Under the pieces are notes generated by a model. The model had not been told where the DNA came from and searched no databases. It was given only the letters and a program-made list of their open reading frames with translations. From positions 1-29,112 of the forward strand of contig JAIORT010000750.1 of NCBI GenBank assembly GCA_021107975.1: a stretch of DNA of 29,112 nt, written 5' to 3'. How positions within the stretch are numbered: position 1 is the first letter of the stretch; each line of letters starts with the position of its first letter. The stretch comes from Bacteroidales bacterium. GTDB lineage: Bacteria; Bacteroidota; Bacteroidia; Bacteroidales; JAADJA01. Shown piece after piece: positions 7,644 through 14,526 of the stretch. Position numbers and translations under genes: made by a program.

Positions 7644-7663
7644 ATAACTAATATTTTAGTTAT
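7644..7663 (-). promoter_or_regulatory. third, perfect BlaI-type operator
   Basis: ATAACTAATATTTTAGTTAT has perfect 8-base arms around a TATT centre and shares the AACTAA-N4-TTAGTT core with the box at 7560-7575, about 86 bases away. A 6-base hairpin (TGAGCT 7593-7598, AGCTCA 7610-7615) lies between. The wide spacing would allow looping or control of the upstream promoter edge. Confidence 0.72.
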
Positions 7664-7857
7664 GCAACTGCATTCTTAATTTTTTAATAACCGGATGAAT
7701 AAAAAACTTAAATTCGAACTATCCGAACTCAAACGCCTGATATTCGGAGCCTCGCTATGAAACCTTGATAAAAAGACTACTTAATATAGATTTATTTACT
7801 GCAGTACACTTTTATGCCATTGCTAAAATGTAACTGAATCAATAAAAGTGTTTTGTG
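7664..7857. other. intergenic DNA with no supported gene
   Basis: This is part of the 399-base gap 7535-7933. Apart from the operators before it and the repeat boxes after it, I see no gene. A 21-codon open stretch at 7695-7760 (MNKKLKFELSELKRL...) faintly recalls the N-terminus of some RNA methyltransferases but is too short to call. Confidence 0.5.
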
Positions 7858-7921
7858 TATTTTACAAAAATTATTAATATTGTAAAATAGATAATACAAA
7901 AAATGCCATTTTTGTAAAATA
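7858..7921 (+). promoter_or_regulatory. three-box inverted repeat array before the truncated ATPase
   Basis: TATTTTACAA (7858-7867) is a perfect inverted copy of TTGTAAAATA, which appears at 7880-7889 and 7912-7921. Extended arms at 7859-7871 and 7908-7920 match over 13 bases. The array ends 12 bases before the ATG at 7934, suggesting an operator. The other AAA ATPase gene in the window has a differently sequenced three-box array in the equivalent place (20733-20773). Confidence 0.6.
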
Positions 7922-7933
7922 AATAAAACAATT

Positions 7934-8218
7934 ATGGAACGTCTTTACGAAATATTTGATATAAAGCTGAGAAATGTACCCATGAAATTCAAACGCTTTT
8001 TGTTTCATCAGATTGATTGGGATAATAGATTAATATCAATACAGGGTGCAAGAGGTTCAGGAAAAACAACCCTTGTAATGCAGTATATCAAACAGCAATT
8101 TAAGAAACCATCAAAACAGGTTTTGTACGCAGATGTTAACCACATCTACTTTGCAACAAACTCTTTACCGGAACCTACTTCCAACTCACTAATAAATGAA
8201 GGCTCATATCCCATATAG
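7934..8218 (+). pseudogene. truncated AAA ATPase (AAA_14/DUF4143 type), N-terminal fragment
   Basis: The first 77 or so residues match the N-terminus of the large AAA_14/DUF4143 ATPase family: Walker A GARGSGKTT at about 39-47 and then the strand LYADVNHIYFATNSL, where family members continue for about 300 more residues. From about base 8160 the frame continues in unrelated sequence (PEPTSNSLINEG) and stops at 8216-8218. That unrelated sequence is the antisense of another truncated gene. Walker B, sensor and C-terminal domains are lost, so the product cannot be functional. Confidence 0.8.
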
Positions 8219-8500
8219 CTTATCTGCAGGCCATAACGGCCCAACCGGACATTTTCCAGTCGAAAATATCCATCCATATCTGTAGTAATGCCAATCAATG
8301 GATCAGAATCTAAAATAACAACAGTTGCACCAGGCAGAGGTATTTGAAGATCATTATCCACTACCCTGCCTTTTATCGTTTGCGTTGAGTCTTGGGCTGA
8401 TAAATTCAAACTTATCAACATCATTAAGATAGTGCCGGATAATAAAGAGAACCTGAATCCTCTTTTATACTGAATCTTATCAGGTATGCGAAGCAATATC
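8146..8500 (-). pseudogene. truncated exported protein with carboxypeptidase-regulatory-like domain
   Basis: The minus-strand reading frame, stopping at 8146, encodes a signal peptide (SLLSGTILMMLISLNLSAQ). A CarboxypepD_reg-like beta sandwich follows: IKGRVVDNDLQIPLPGATVVI, then TDMDGYFRLENVRLGRYGLQISYMGYE. This is the usual N-terminal module of TonB-dependent receptors and related surface proteins. It breaks off at about VGSGKEF, exactly where the truncated ATPase on the other strand ends. The start is uncertain: the frame stays open to an ATG at 8613, but 8519-8557 contains hairpins and looks non-coding, so I place the start near 8500, perhaps at a TTG codon. Confidence 0.65.
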
Positions 8501-8518
8501 TGATTAGAGTCAGTTATG

Positions 8519-8557
8519 CGTGCGGAACAGTTTGCCCTGCACGTACGGGATTCCGTA
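8519..8557. repeat. two adjacent small hairpins
   Basis: CGTGC (8519-8523) pairs with GCACG (8539-8543). Immediately after, TACGGGATTCCGTA (8544-8557) forms a 5-base stem with a 4-base loop. They lie just upstream of the truncated exported-protein gene. Confidence 0.5.
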
Positions 8558-8691
8558 ATTAGTATAAAACTCCCTTTTGCTTTCATCCTTTTATACTCTA
8601 TTTTAAGGTGCAAAACTAAACTGTCGTTAAGCTTATATGAATGTCTTTCTTTTGAATTGTGGAATAAAGCTATGAATGGAAGTAAATTAAT

Positions 8692-8770
8692 GTTGAATTG
8701 TAAAACATTCTTATTGGTGCGAACACCTACAAGATGCAGTAGAATTTATAAAACAATTTACAATTCAACT
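8692..8770. repeat. 13-base inverted repeat with 53-base loop
   Basis: GTTGAATTGTAAA at 8692-8704 is the exact reverse complement of TTTACAATTCAAC at 8758-8770. No transposase is nearby; it may be a miniature element or a structured RNA. Confidence 0.65.
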
Positions 8771-8950
8771 CCCAATTATTACCCTCTATTAAATTATTCT
8801 GCAACTCAGCAGAATTTTAATTTAGTGTACATTTTGTAAGCATAGTTTTGCATATCTTTACCTCTTAATTTTGTGAATACCCAATTACCTGGTTTAAACA
8901 GTTAGCTTGAATAATTCACAAACAAATTCAAATGTGGAAAGAATATTTTG

Positions 8951-9044
8951 CACCGTGCTTTAGCTCGGTGGGAAATAGACAAATAAGAAATCGGCTTTAG
9001 CCATTAATTTTTCTGATTAACCTGTGTTTTTAAAGGCTAAAGCC
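8951..9044. repeat. REP-like palindromic element
   Basis: CACCG (8951-8955) pairs with CGGTG (8966-8970) around a TTTAGCT-containing loop. Then GGCTTTAGCC (8993-9002) is mirrored by GGCTAAAGCC (9035-9044). The shared TTTAGC words and paired hairpins resemble REP/BIME-type dispersed elements. No associated RAYT gene is in the window. Confidence 0.55.
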
Positions 9045-9227
9045 AAACATGTTTGCATATTAATAGACCCCGTCCTGAAGAGAGAGGGCAAAAATCAATC
9101 AAATTCGTACCCTAACAGGTTTTTCTTTTTGTTTTTCCGAGATGAATTGTAAAAATAATCTGAAAAAAAATTTTGTACCCTATATTTTACCCCTTATTTC
9201 CCTATACCCTATTTCCCTAAAACACCA

Positions 9228-10307
9228 TTAATTCAACTTCTTAATCTTGTCATCTTTTGTCAAACCGGAAATAACTTCAATATTAATTCCATCCGACAAA
9301 CCGGTTTCGATAAATCTCTTTTCAAAGGTCTGAGGTTCGGTTTCAATCTCAACGTAGGCTGAATCGTTTTCAAACTTAAGCAGGCTTTCGTTAATGGCAA
9401 GAACACTATCTCTTTTATCAAGTACGATGTCAGCATTAGCGCTGTATCCTGCTCTTACAAAAATAGTATCGATCAAATCGACTGCGGCTTTTATTTCAAA
9501 CTGAATAGCTCCGTTCTCCTCAACGCCTTTTGGTGATATGTGCTCGAGCGCGGCATCAAACTCTATTTCTTCAATTGCTCCGATAGTTAAAATCAAATCC
9601 ATACCTTCCCTGATCTTTCCAACCTCGCTTTCGTCCACCTGACCCTCGAATACCATCTCACCCATATCGGCTATAATAGCAACGGTAGTACCGTCATTAA
9701 ATGTATTGCTTTCAATAACTGAATTTCCGATTTCAACAGGAATATCCAACACCATTCCGTTTATAGTTGACCTAATAAGTGTATTTGTTGGAGTGCCGGC
9801 ATTTTTTGTTTGTCCTTCCTTAATTAACAGAAGATTATTTTCGGCAGATGCAAGTTCCTCTATCGCAGTATTATATTCCAGTTCATAAATTTCGAAATCG
9901 GTTGTAGAAATAACATTTTGGTCAAAAAGTTCCTTTTGCCTGTTATAATTTTTCTTTGCATTTTGCAAAGCAATTTTTGCCCTGTTTACCCTCGACTCCG
10001 CATTGTTCAGGTTAACCATATTTGGGATAATAGTAACTTTAGCAATTAACTCGCCTTTTTTGATCATTTTTCCCTCCTCAACATAAATTTCTTCTACAAT
10101 ACCTGAAATTTTTGGTTTTATTTCGATTTCCTTCCGTGGTACAACAGAACCTGTTGCTACTGTTTTTTTCACAATATTAGTAATAAACGGAGTAGTGGTT
10201 TCAAAAACAACAGGTTTAGCCTGCGACTTATTATAAAGGAAATAAATGGTAAAACCGAACACTCCTATAATTACCACCAGAATAAATATTTTAAAAAAAG
10301 TTTTCAT
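9228..10307 (-). CDS. HlyD/MacA-family periplasmic adaptor of an ABC exporter
   Basis: 359 residues with one N-terminal membrane anchor (about 5-25). A lipoyl-like domain follows (GSVVPRKEIEIKPKISGIVEEIYVEEGKMIKKGELIAKV, split by a helical hairpin at about 98-165) and resumes with STINGMVLDIPVEIGNSV. Beta-barrel and membrane-proximal domains follow. Such adaptors bridge a MacB-type permease to a TolC-like outer-membrane channel. It is the last gene of the operon, 129 bases after permease 1. No outer-membrane channel gene is in the window. The substrate is unknown. Confidence 0.88.
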   Translation of the reverse strand: MKTFFKIFILVVIIGVFGFTIYFLYNKSQAKPVVFETTTPFITNIVKKTVATGSVVPRKEIEIKPKISGIVEEIYVEEGKMIKKGELIAKVTIIPNMVNLNNAESRVNRAKIALQNAKKNYNRQKELFDQNVISTTDFEIYELEYNTAIEELASAENNLLLIKEGQTKNAGTPTNTLIRSTINGMVLDIPVEIGNSVIESNTFNDGTTVAIIADMGEMVFEGQVDESEVGKIREGMDLILTIGAIEEIEFDAALEHISPKGVEENGAIQFEIKAAVDLIDTIFVRAGYSANADIVLDKRDSVLAINESLLKFENDSAYVEIETEPQTFEKRFIETGLSDGINIEVISGLTKDDKIKKLN

Positions 10308-10391
10308 ATTGTTATAAATTTTATGGTTTTTAACTTTATTAATTCCAAATTTTTACGCCAAGCCTCTAAAATTAATTCTCATTTTACTCCC

Positions 10392-10426
10392 TGCACCTTG
10401 CACCCAGCACCATGCACCCAGCACCA
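10392..10426. repeat. five tandem heptamers, consensus nGCACCn
   Basis: Thirty-five bases split exactly into five 7-base units of the pattern nGCACCn; the last four form two perfect copies of TGCACCCAGCACCA. It lies between permease 1 and the adaptor gene of the export operon. Confidence 0.85.
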
Positions 10427-10436
10427 CCCTCCATTT

Positions 10437-11702
10437 TCACACCTCATCTCTTAAAGCATCAATCGGTTTGATGCTGATTGCCCGTTTAGCCGGTATCCAG
10501 CCTGCAAATGCTCCGGAAATTACCAGAATTATGAGAGCAGTTACAGCTTTATTAAAATCAACTTCAGGATTGGCGAACATATTACTCTCCGCTCCTGTTT
10601 TTATCAGAAAATAATTAACAAGTTCAAGAAGTCCGACACCAATTACTAATCCGAAATATCCTGCAAATGTTGTAAGTAATACCGACTCAGAAATAATCTG
10701 ACTGATGATATTCATTGGTGAAGCGCCAATAGCGCGTTGAATACCAATTTCCTTTGTTCTTTCTTTTACTACAATAAGCATAATATTACTAACACCGATA
10801 ACACCGGCTAACAAAGTACCGATGCCAACAATCCAAACAAGAACACTTATTCCGGAAAACAAGTTAATCATTTTCCTAAATTCATTTTCAACATTGAAAG
10901 AGCCAACAGCACGCTCATCATCAGGATGGATGCTATGGCGTTGTTTCATCAATGCTTTGGCTTTTTCTTCAACCAAAGAAACCGATTTATCTTTACGTGA
11001 TGTTATGGCATACCAGCCTACCACATCGCCATAATTATAAACTTTTTGTAAAGTTGAAAACGGGATTAATATTTGCTGGTTTTCACGGTCGGCTTGCTGG
11101 TCACTTTTTTTCGACCGGAACATTCCAATCACTTTAAAATACACTCCCTGTATCCGTAAATACTCTCCAATAGGATTTTCATGGGGTTCAAACATTTCAT
11201 TAAAAACCCTTATTCCGATAACGGCTACTTTTCTTGTTTCTTTGATATCGTTGTAGTTTAAAAATCTGCCTTTAGTAATATTAACCGGATCAATAAGATT
11301 ATAATCAGGGTAATCGCCCTGTATGGTAAATCCGCCTGTTCTTTCATCGCGAATTACATTATTTGTTCCTTCGCCTCCCCATCCCTGCAGCCGCGGTGCA
11401 ATATTTTCAATTTCTGGTATATTATCTTTCAACGCCTGAGTATCATCGTTGTTAAACTGGTAAAACCTGCCCCTTATAAAACCTTTATAAGGCATGGTTG
11501 TTCTGCGGGTCCACATAAACATGCTATTGGTAGCCATATCGCCCATATCCTTATTAACACCATTATATAAACCCTCGCCTGCGCCCATCATTATAATGAG
11601 CATAAAAATCCCCCAGAACACACCAAAGGCAGTGAAAAAAGTTCGCAGCTTGTTTTGTTTAAGTGCGAAGTAAATTTCATGCCATTTGTCTAAATCAAAC
11701 AT
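10437..11702 (-). CDS. MacB/FtsX-type ABC transporter permease 1
   Basis: 421 residues. The N-terminus MFDLDKWHEIYFALKQNKLRTFFTAFGVFWGIFML is followed by the first membrane helix (about 22-42), a large periplasmic MacB-type domain (about 45-270), and three C-terminal helices near 280-310, 330-360 and 388-412. VVKERTKEIGIQRAIGAS is the conserved cytoplasmic loop contacting the ATPase, and the C-terminus IPAKRAISIKPIDALRDEV is typical of the FtsX domain. There is no fused ATPase domain; the ATPase is separate (13323-14036). It is a diverged paralogue of permease 2, so the two probably form a heterodimer. Confidence 0.92.
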   Translation of the reverse strand: MFDLDKWHEIYFALKQNKLRTFFTAFGVFWGIFMLIIMMGAGEGLYNGVNKDMGDMATNSMFMWTRRTTMPYKGFIRGRFYQFNNDDTQALKDNIPEIENIAPRLQGWGGEGTNNVIRDERTGGFTIQGDYPDYNLIDPVNITKGRFLNYNDIKETRKVAVIGIRVFNEMFEPHENPIGEYLRIQGVYFKVIGMFRSKKSDQQADRENQQILIPFSTLQKVYNYGDVVGWYAITSRKDKSVSLVEEKAKALMKQRHSIHPDDERAVGSFNVENEFRKMINLFSGISVLVWIVGIGTLLAGVIGVSNIMLIVVKERTKEIGIQRAIGASPMNIISQIISESVLLTTFAGYFGLVIGVGLLELVNYFLIKTGAESNMFANPEVDFNKAVTALIILVISGAFAGWIPAKRAISIKPIDALRDEV

Positions 11703-11725
11703 CTTTCAATTTTTATATATTTTTT

Positions 11726-11790
11726 GTGGAATTTTGTGTCTTTGTGGCATTCATTTTCCGCCACTAAATCACCAAAACACAAAATTTCAC
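11726..11790. repeat. inverted repeat between the two permease genes
   Basis: GTGGAATTTTGTGT (11726-11739) and ACACAAAATTTCAC (11777-11790) are reverse complements with one mismatch, and partial pairing continues inward. It sits in the 254-base gap between permeases, just upstream of permease 1. Confidence 0.65.
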
Positions 11791-11913
11791 TAAACCAATT
11801 GTCCGCAAAAAACTTTATTCGATTGAGTATTTGGAAGCTCATTGCATAGATTTAAAATGGTAATTGCAAATTTTTTTGTCCTATCCTGTAATTCTTTTTT
11901 ATCCATCAAATCG

Positions 11914-11955
11914 AATATTAAAATCTAAAATCATAAATCGTAAATATTAAATGGT
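11914..11955. repeat. tandem heptamers, consensus AAATnnT
   Basis: Five consecutive 7-base units (11921-11955) begin AAAT and vary at the last three positions; a sixth related unit may begin at 11914. The array ends next to the stop codon of permease 2. Confidence 0.75.
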
Positions 11956-11956
11956 A

Positions 11957-13186
11957 TCATTCATCTCGTAACGCAATAACGGGTTTTACTGTTGCCGCTT
12001 TTCTTGCAGGAACAAATCCGGCTATAGCGCCGGCTATAATTAATATTAATGTTGCTCCGAGTGCTACGTTGATATTTACTTCAGGATTGGCGAAATAATC
12101 GGCGCCCTGAATATATTTAGAAGCTAATTCTAAAAGACCGACTCCGAGAACAAGTCCGATGTAACCGGCAAATGCCGTAATCAGAATAGATTCCTGCAAA
12201 ATCAGGCTTATTACAGATCCGGGAGTAGCTCCCATTGCTTTTCTGATACCAATTTCTTTAGTCCGTTCTTTTACAACTATCATCATAATGTTACTAACGC
12301 CAACTATTCCGGCAATGATAGTTCCTATCCCGATTACCCAGATAAACAGCCTTATATTAGCAAATAGCCGCATAAATTTTTCGTAATTCTCAACGTTGTT
12401 CCAGATGTGGACTGCTCTTTGGTCGTCGGGACTGAAGTGATGTATTTGTGCCATGTTGTTTCTTATTTCCTCGACCATTTCTACGCTTCTGTCAACTGAT
12501 GCATCACCTACTGTCATCGAAATATTATTTATCCGGTTCGCTCTGTTGAAAACCATCTGGGCGGTTGAAACAGGAATATAAATCCTCGAAAGGTCTCTGT
12601 CGCCACCCGGATCATCAAAAACGCCAACCACCTTAAACGGGATGCTCCCCACCTTAATGTATTTGTTTATCGGGTCTTCACCCTTAAACAGAGCTTCATC
12701 CACAAGCTTCCCAATGGCTGTAAGCTTGCGTTTTTCCTTAATATCGATATCGTTTATAAATCTTCCTTTTATAATTTTAAGATTTTCAACAGCTCCATAA
12801 TCGGGATGTGTACAAAATACATCGAAGCTGCCATATTCATTTTTATAAGACAGAGTGTTGGTTTCCCATATTCTAAATCTTGAAGAAATATATTCAACAT
12901 CCTCAACATCTTTTACATTTTCATAATCATCGTTAGTAAACCTGATATACCTTCCCGGTTTGTATCCTTTATAAGCCATGCTGGTTACACCCTGACTGAC
13001 CCATAAAGTATTTTCCGCATCGCCTTCAAATTCTTTTTGAACACCGTTTTCAAGTCCGTAACCCGAACCTAAAAGGATAATCAGCATAAAAATACCCCAT
13101 GCCACGCTAAAGCCGGTCAGAAAAGTCCTCAGCTTATTTTTGCTGATGGTACTGTATATTTCCTGCCATTTATCCAGGTCAAACAT
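11957..13186 (-). CDS. MacB/FtsX-type ABC transporter permease 2
   Basis: 409 residues with the same plan as permease 1. MFDLDKWQEIYSTISKNKLRTFLTGFSVAWGIFML holds the first helix. A periplasmic domain follows, then VVKERTKEIGIRKAMGAT and three C-terminal helices ending FVPARKAATVKPVIALRDE. The shared N-terminal and loop sequences show that permeases 1 and 2 arose by duplication, while the periplasmic domains differ strongly. It lies 136 bases downstream of the ATPase gene; that gap holds a long hairpin. Confidence 0.92.
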   Translation of the reverse strand: MFDLDKWQEIYSTISKNKLRTFLTGFSVAWGIFMLIILLGSGYGLENGVQKEFEGDAENTLWVSQGVTSMAYKGYKPGRYIRFTNDDYENVKDVEDVEYISSRFRIWETNTLSYKNEYGSFDVFCTHPDYGAVENLKIIKGRFINDIDIKEKRKLTAIGKLVDEALFKGEDPINKYIKVGSIPFKVVGVFDDPGGDRDLSRIYIPVSTAQMVFNRANRINNISMTVGDASVDRSVEMVEEIRNNMAQIHHFSPDDQRAVHIWNNVENYEKFMRLFANIRLFIWVIGIGTIIAGIVGVSNIMMIVVKERTKEIGIRKAMGATPGSVISLILQESILITAFAGYIGLVLGVGLLELASKYIQGADYFANPEVNINVALGATLILIIAGAIAGFVPARKAATVKPVIALRDE

Positions 13187-13207
13187 TTTTCAATTTTAGA
13201 TTTTAGA

Positions 13208-13274
13208 CACTAATTGCACTAATTAACACTAATTGATTTTACTTTATGTTCTTTGCTTTTGATTCTTGATTCTT
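13208..13274. repeat. short tandem words: CACTAATT x3 and GATTCTT x2
   Basis: CACTAATT occurs at 13208-13215, 13217-13224 and 13227-13234. GATTCTT is then doubled at 13261-13274. Both are in the ATPase-permease 2 gap. Confidence 0.7.
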
Positions 13275-13284
13275 GTTTCCGACT

Positions 13285-13319
13285 TGACTCTTCCAGGTGC
13301 TTCGCACTCTGGAAGGTCA
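13285..13319. repeat. long hairpin between ATPase and permease 2
   Basis: TGAC (13285-13288) pairs with GTCA (13316-13319), then CTTCCAG with CTGGAAG and GTGC with GCAC around a TTC loop, with one bulged or mismatched base. That is a stem of about 15 pairs. On the minus strand it lies 4 bases after the ATPase stop codon and has no T-run, so attenuation or mRNA protection is likelier than termination. Confidence 0.75.
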
Positions 13320-13322
13320 AAT

Positions 13323-14036
13323 TCATGCCATAACTTGCTCCTTAAGCCATTTCTTTCTTTCACCATTTGTAACTATCGATTCGATAATGCCGTCTTTTAA
13401 TTTGATTATTCTGTCGGTTTTTGCCGCAATATCTCTTTCATGGGTTACAATTAATATAGTAATTCCCATCTCATTTATTTCGCTAAACAAATCCATCATT
13501 TCCATCGAAGTAGTTGAGTCCAAAGCTCCTGTTGGCTCATCAGCAAGAATCACTTTCGGTTCGGAGATTAATGCACGGGCAATAGCCAGTCTTTGTTTTT
13601 GCCCGCCCGATAATTCATTTGGTAAATGGTGCGCCCATTCTTTTAATCCCAGGCGGTCGAGATATTCCATAGCCCTTTTGTTTCTTTTCTTCCTGCTTAC
13701 TTTTTGATAATAAAGTGGTAAAGCAACATTTTCCATTGCATTTTTAAAGGAGATCAGATTAAACGACTGGAATACAAAACCTATTAATTTATTCCGGTAC
13801 CAGGCAGCTTTTTTTTCACTCATATCTTTTATAAGTTCCCCGTTCAATTGAAAGTTACCCTTGTCGTAATTATCAAGGATTCCTATTATATTCAGCATAG
13901 TTGATTTTCCTGAACCCGATGAGCCCATTATGGATACAAGCTCTCCTTTTTTAATGTTAAGATCAACACCTTTAAGAACATGAAGACTATTACTGCCCGT
14001 AACATAAGTTTTATGAATTCCTTTTAATCGAATCAT
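13323..14036 (-). CDS. MacB/LolD-type ABC transporter ATPase
   Basis: 237 residues with all motifs of an active ATPase: Walker A GSSGSGKST (38-46), Q-loop Q90, signature LSGGQKQ (142-148), Walker B VILADE (162-167) with catalytic E167, and switch H199. MIRLKGIHKTYVTGSNSLHVLKGVDL is typical of the MacB/LolD group. As first gene of the operon it drives the two permeases downstream, presumably as a mechanotransmission exporter with the HlyD-type adaptor. Confidence 0.95.
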   Translation of the reverse strand: MIRLKGIHKTYVTGSNSLHVLKGVDLNIKKGELVSIMGSSGSGKSTMLNIIGILDNYDKGNFQLNGELIKDMSEKKAAWYRNKLIGFVFQSFNLISFKNAMENVALPLYYQKVSRKKRNKRAMEYLDRLGLKEWAHHLPNELSGGQKQRLAIARALISEPKVILADEPTGALDSTTSMEMMDLFSEINEMGITILIVTHERDIAAKTDRIIKLKDGIIESIVTNGERKKWLKEQVMA

Positions 14037-14072
14037 TATTTACGTAATTTTTTATTTAATAGATTTTCAATT

Positions 14073-14155
14073 TATACCGATACGGAACAGGTTTGCCAAA
14101 TTTAAAGGTTGTTCCTACCCGCCTGCCAAAGTAGTACGGCGGGCAGGTCGGTATA
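14073..14155. repeat. 83-base palindromic element with 8-base terminal inverted repeats
   Basis: TATACCGA (14073-14080) and TCGGTATA (14148-14155) are perfect terminal inverted repeats. Inside are two hairpins: GGAACA (14083-14088) with TGTTCC (14110-14115), and the GC-rich CCCGCCTGCC (14118-14127) with GGCGGGCAGG (14138-14147; one mismatch, one G-T pair). The GC-rich core contrasts with the AT-rich surroundings, suggesting a mobile miniature repeat. No flanking target duplication is evident. Confidence 0.65.
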
Positions 14156-14464
14156 ACTAACTCTAAACAGCTTTTACTTCGTAAACCTGTTAAGATTTAG
14201 TATATCTCAGATAATTCTATAACGATTTTTAAGATAAATATTATTGTAAATCATGTTCCATGCCAATAAAGATTTGGTTTTGATATTCAATATTTTATAG
14301 AATTACAATAATAAATGGATGTTTTTATTGTGTTCGGAATTTTACAGAAGTGTGCGCAGGCGGGCAGTGTTGTTATTGACTATTGATTATTGAAAAGTAA
14401 TTCATGAAGCAGATTTGTTGGTAACAACACCAACTCGAAACAAGGTCATTAATATATATAGCAC

Positions 14465-14494
14465 AAAAAAAGCCGGACATTCCTGCCCGGCTTT
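14465..14494 (-). terminator. strong Rho-independent terminator of the S9 peptidase gene
   Basis: On the minus strand an 11-pair stem (AAAGCCGGGCA with TGTCCGGCTTT, one G-T pair) closes a GGAA tetraloop of the GNRA type and runs into seven T residues. It lies 32 bases after the peptidase stop. The plus strand is also T-rich after the stem, so it may work both ways. Confidence 0.88.
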
Positions 14495-14526
14495 CTTATT
14501 TTATTAATATTTTTAATTATTTATTC

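Larger units (their letters stand above)
8614..9227. other. 614-base repeat-rich intergenic region, no gene supported
   Basis: No convincing coding frame. It holds a 13-base perfect inverted repeat (8692-8704 with 8758-8770), a REP-like double palindrome (8951-9044) and a CCCTATTT-word run (9190-9219). It follows two broken genes and looks like decayed DNA. Confidence 0.6.
14037..14526. other. 490-base intergenic region between peptidase and ABC operon
   Basis: No gene is seen. It contains the TIR-bounded palindromic element (14073-14155), an 11-base inverted repeat (14212-14222 with 14295-14305), an ATTGnnT word copy (14375-14392) and the terminator of the S9 peptidase gene. Confidence 0.6.

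Noticed and set aside
7695..7760. A 21-codon frame resembling the N-terminus of an RNA methyltransferase
   Set aside because: Too short, with only a vague match and no downstream continuation in any frame.
7858..7921. Possible short CRISPR array
   Set aside because: The boxes are only about 10 bases, inverted relative to each other, and lack regular spacers; no cas genes are in the window.
8516..8839. A 107-codon plus-strand frame after the gene-fusion scar
   Set aside because: It spans hairpins and an inverted repeat, has odd composition and no recognisable motif.
14341..14400. Possible integration or dif-like site near 14350
   Set aside because: Only an ATTGnnT word run is visible; no 11-6-11 symmetric arrangement was found.
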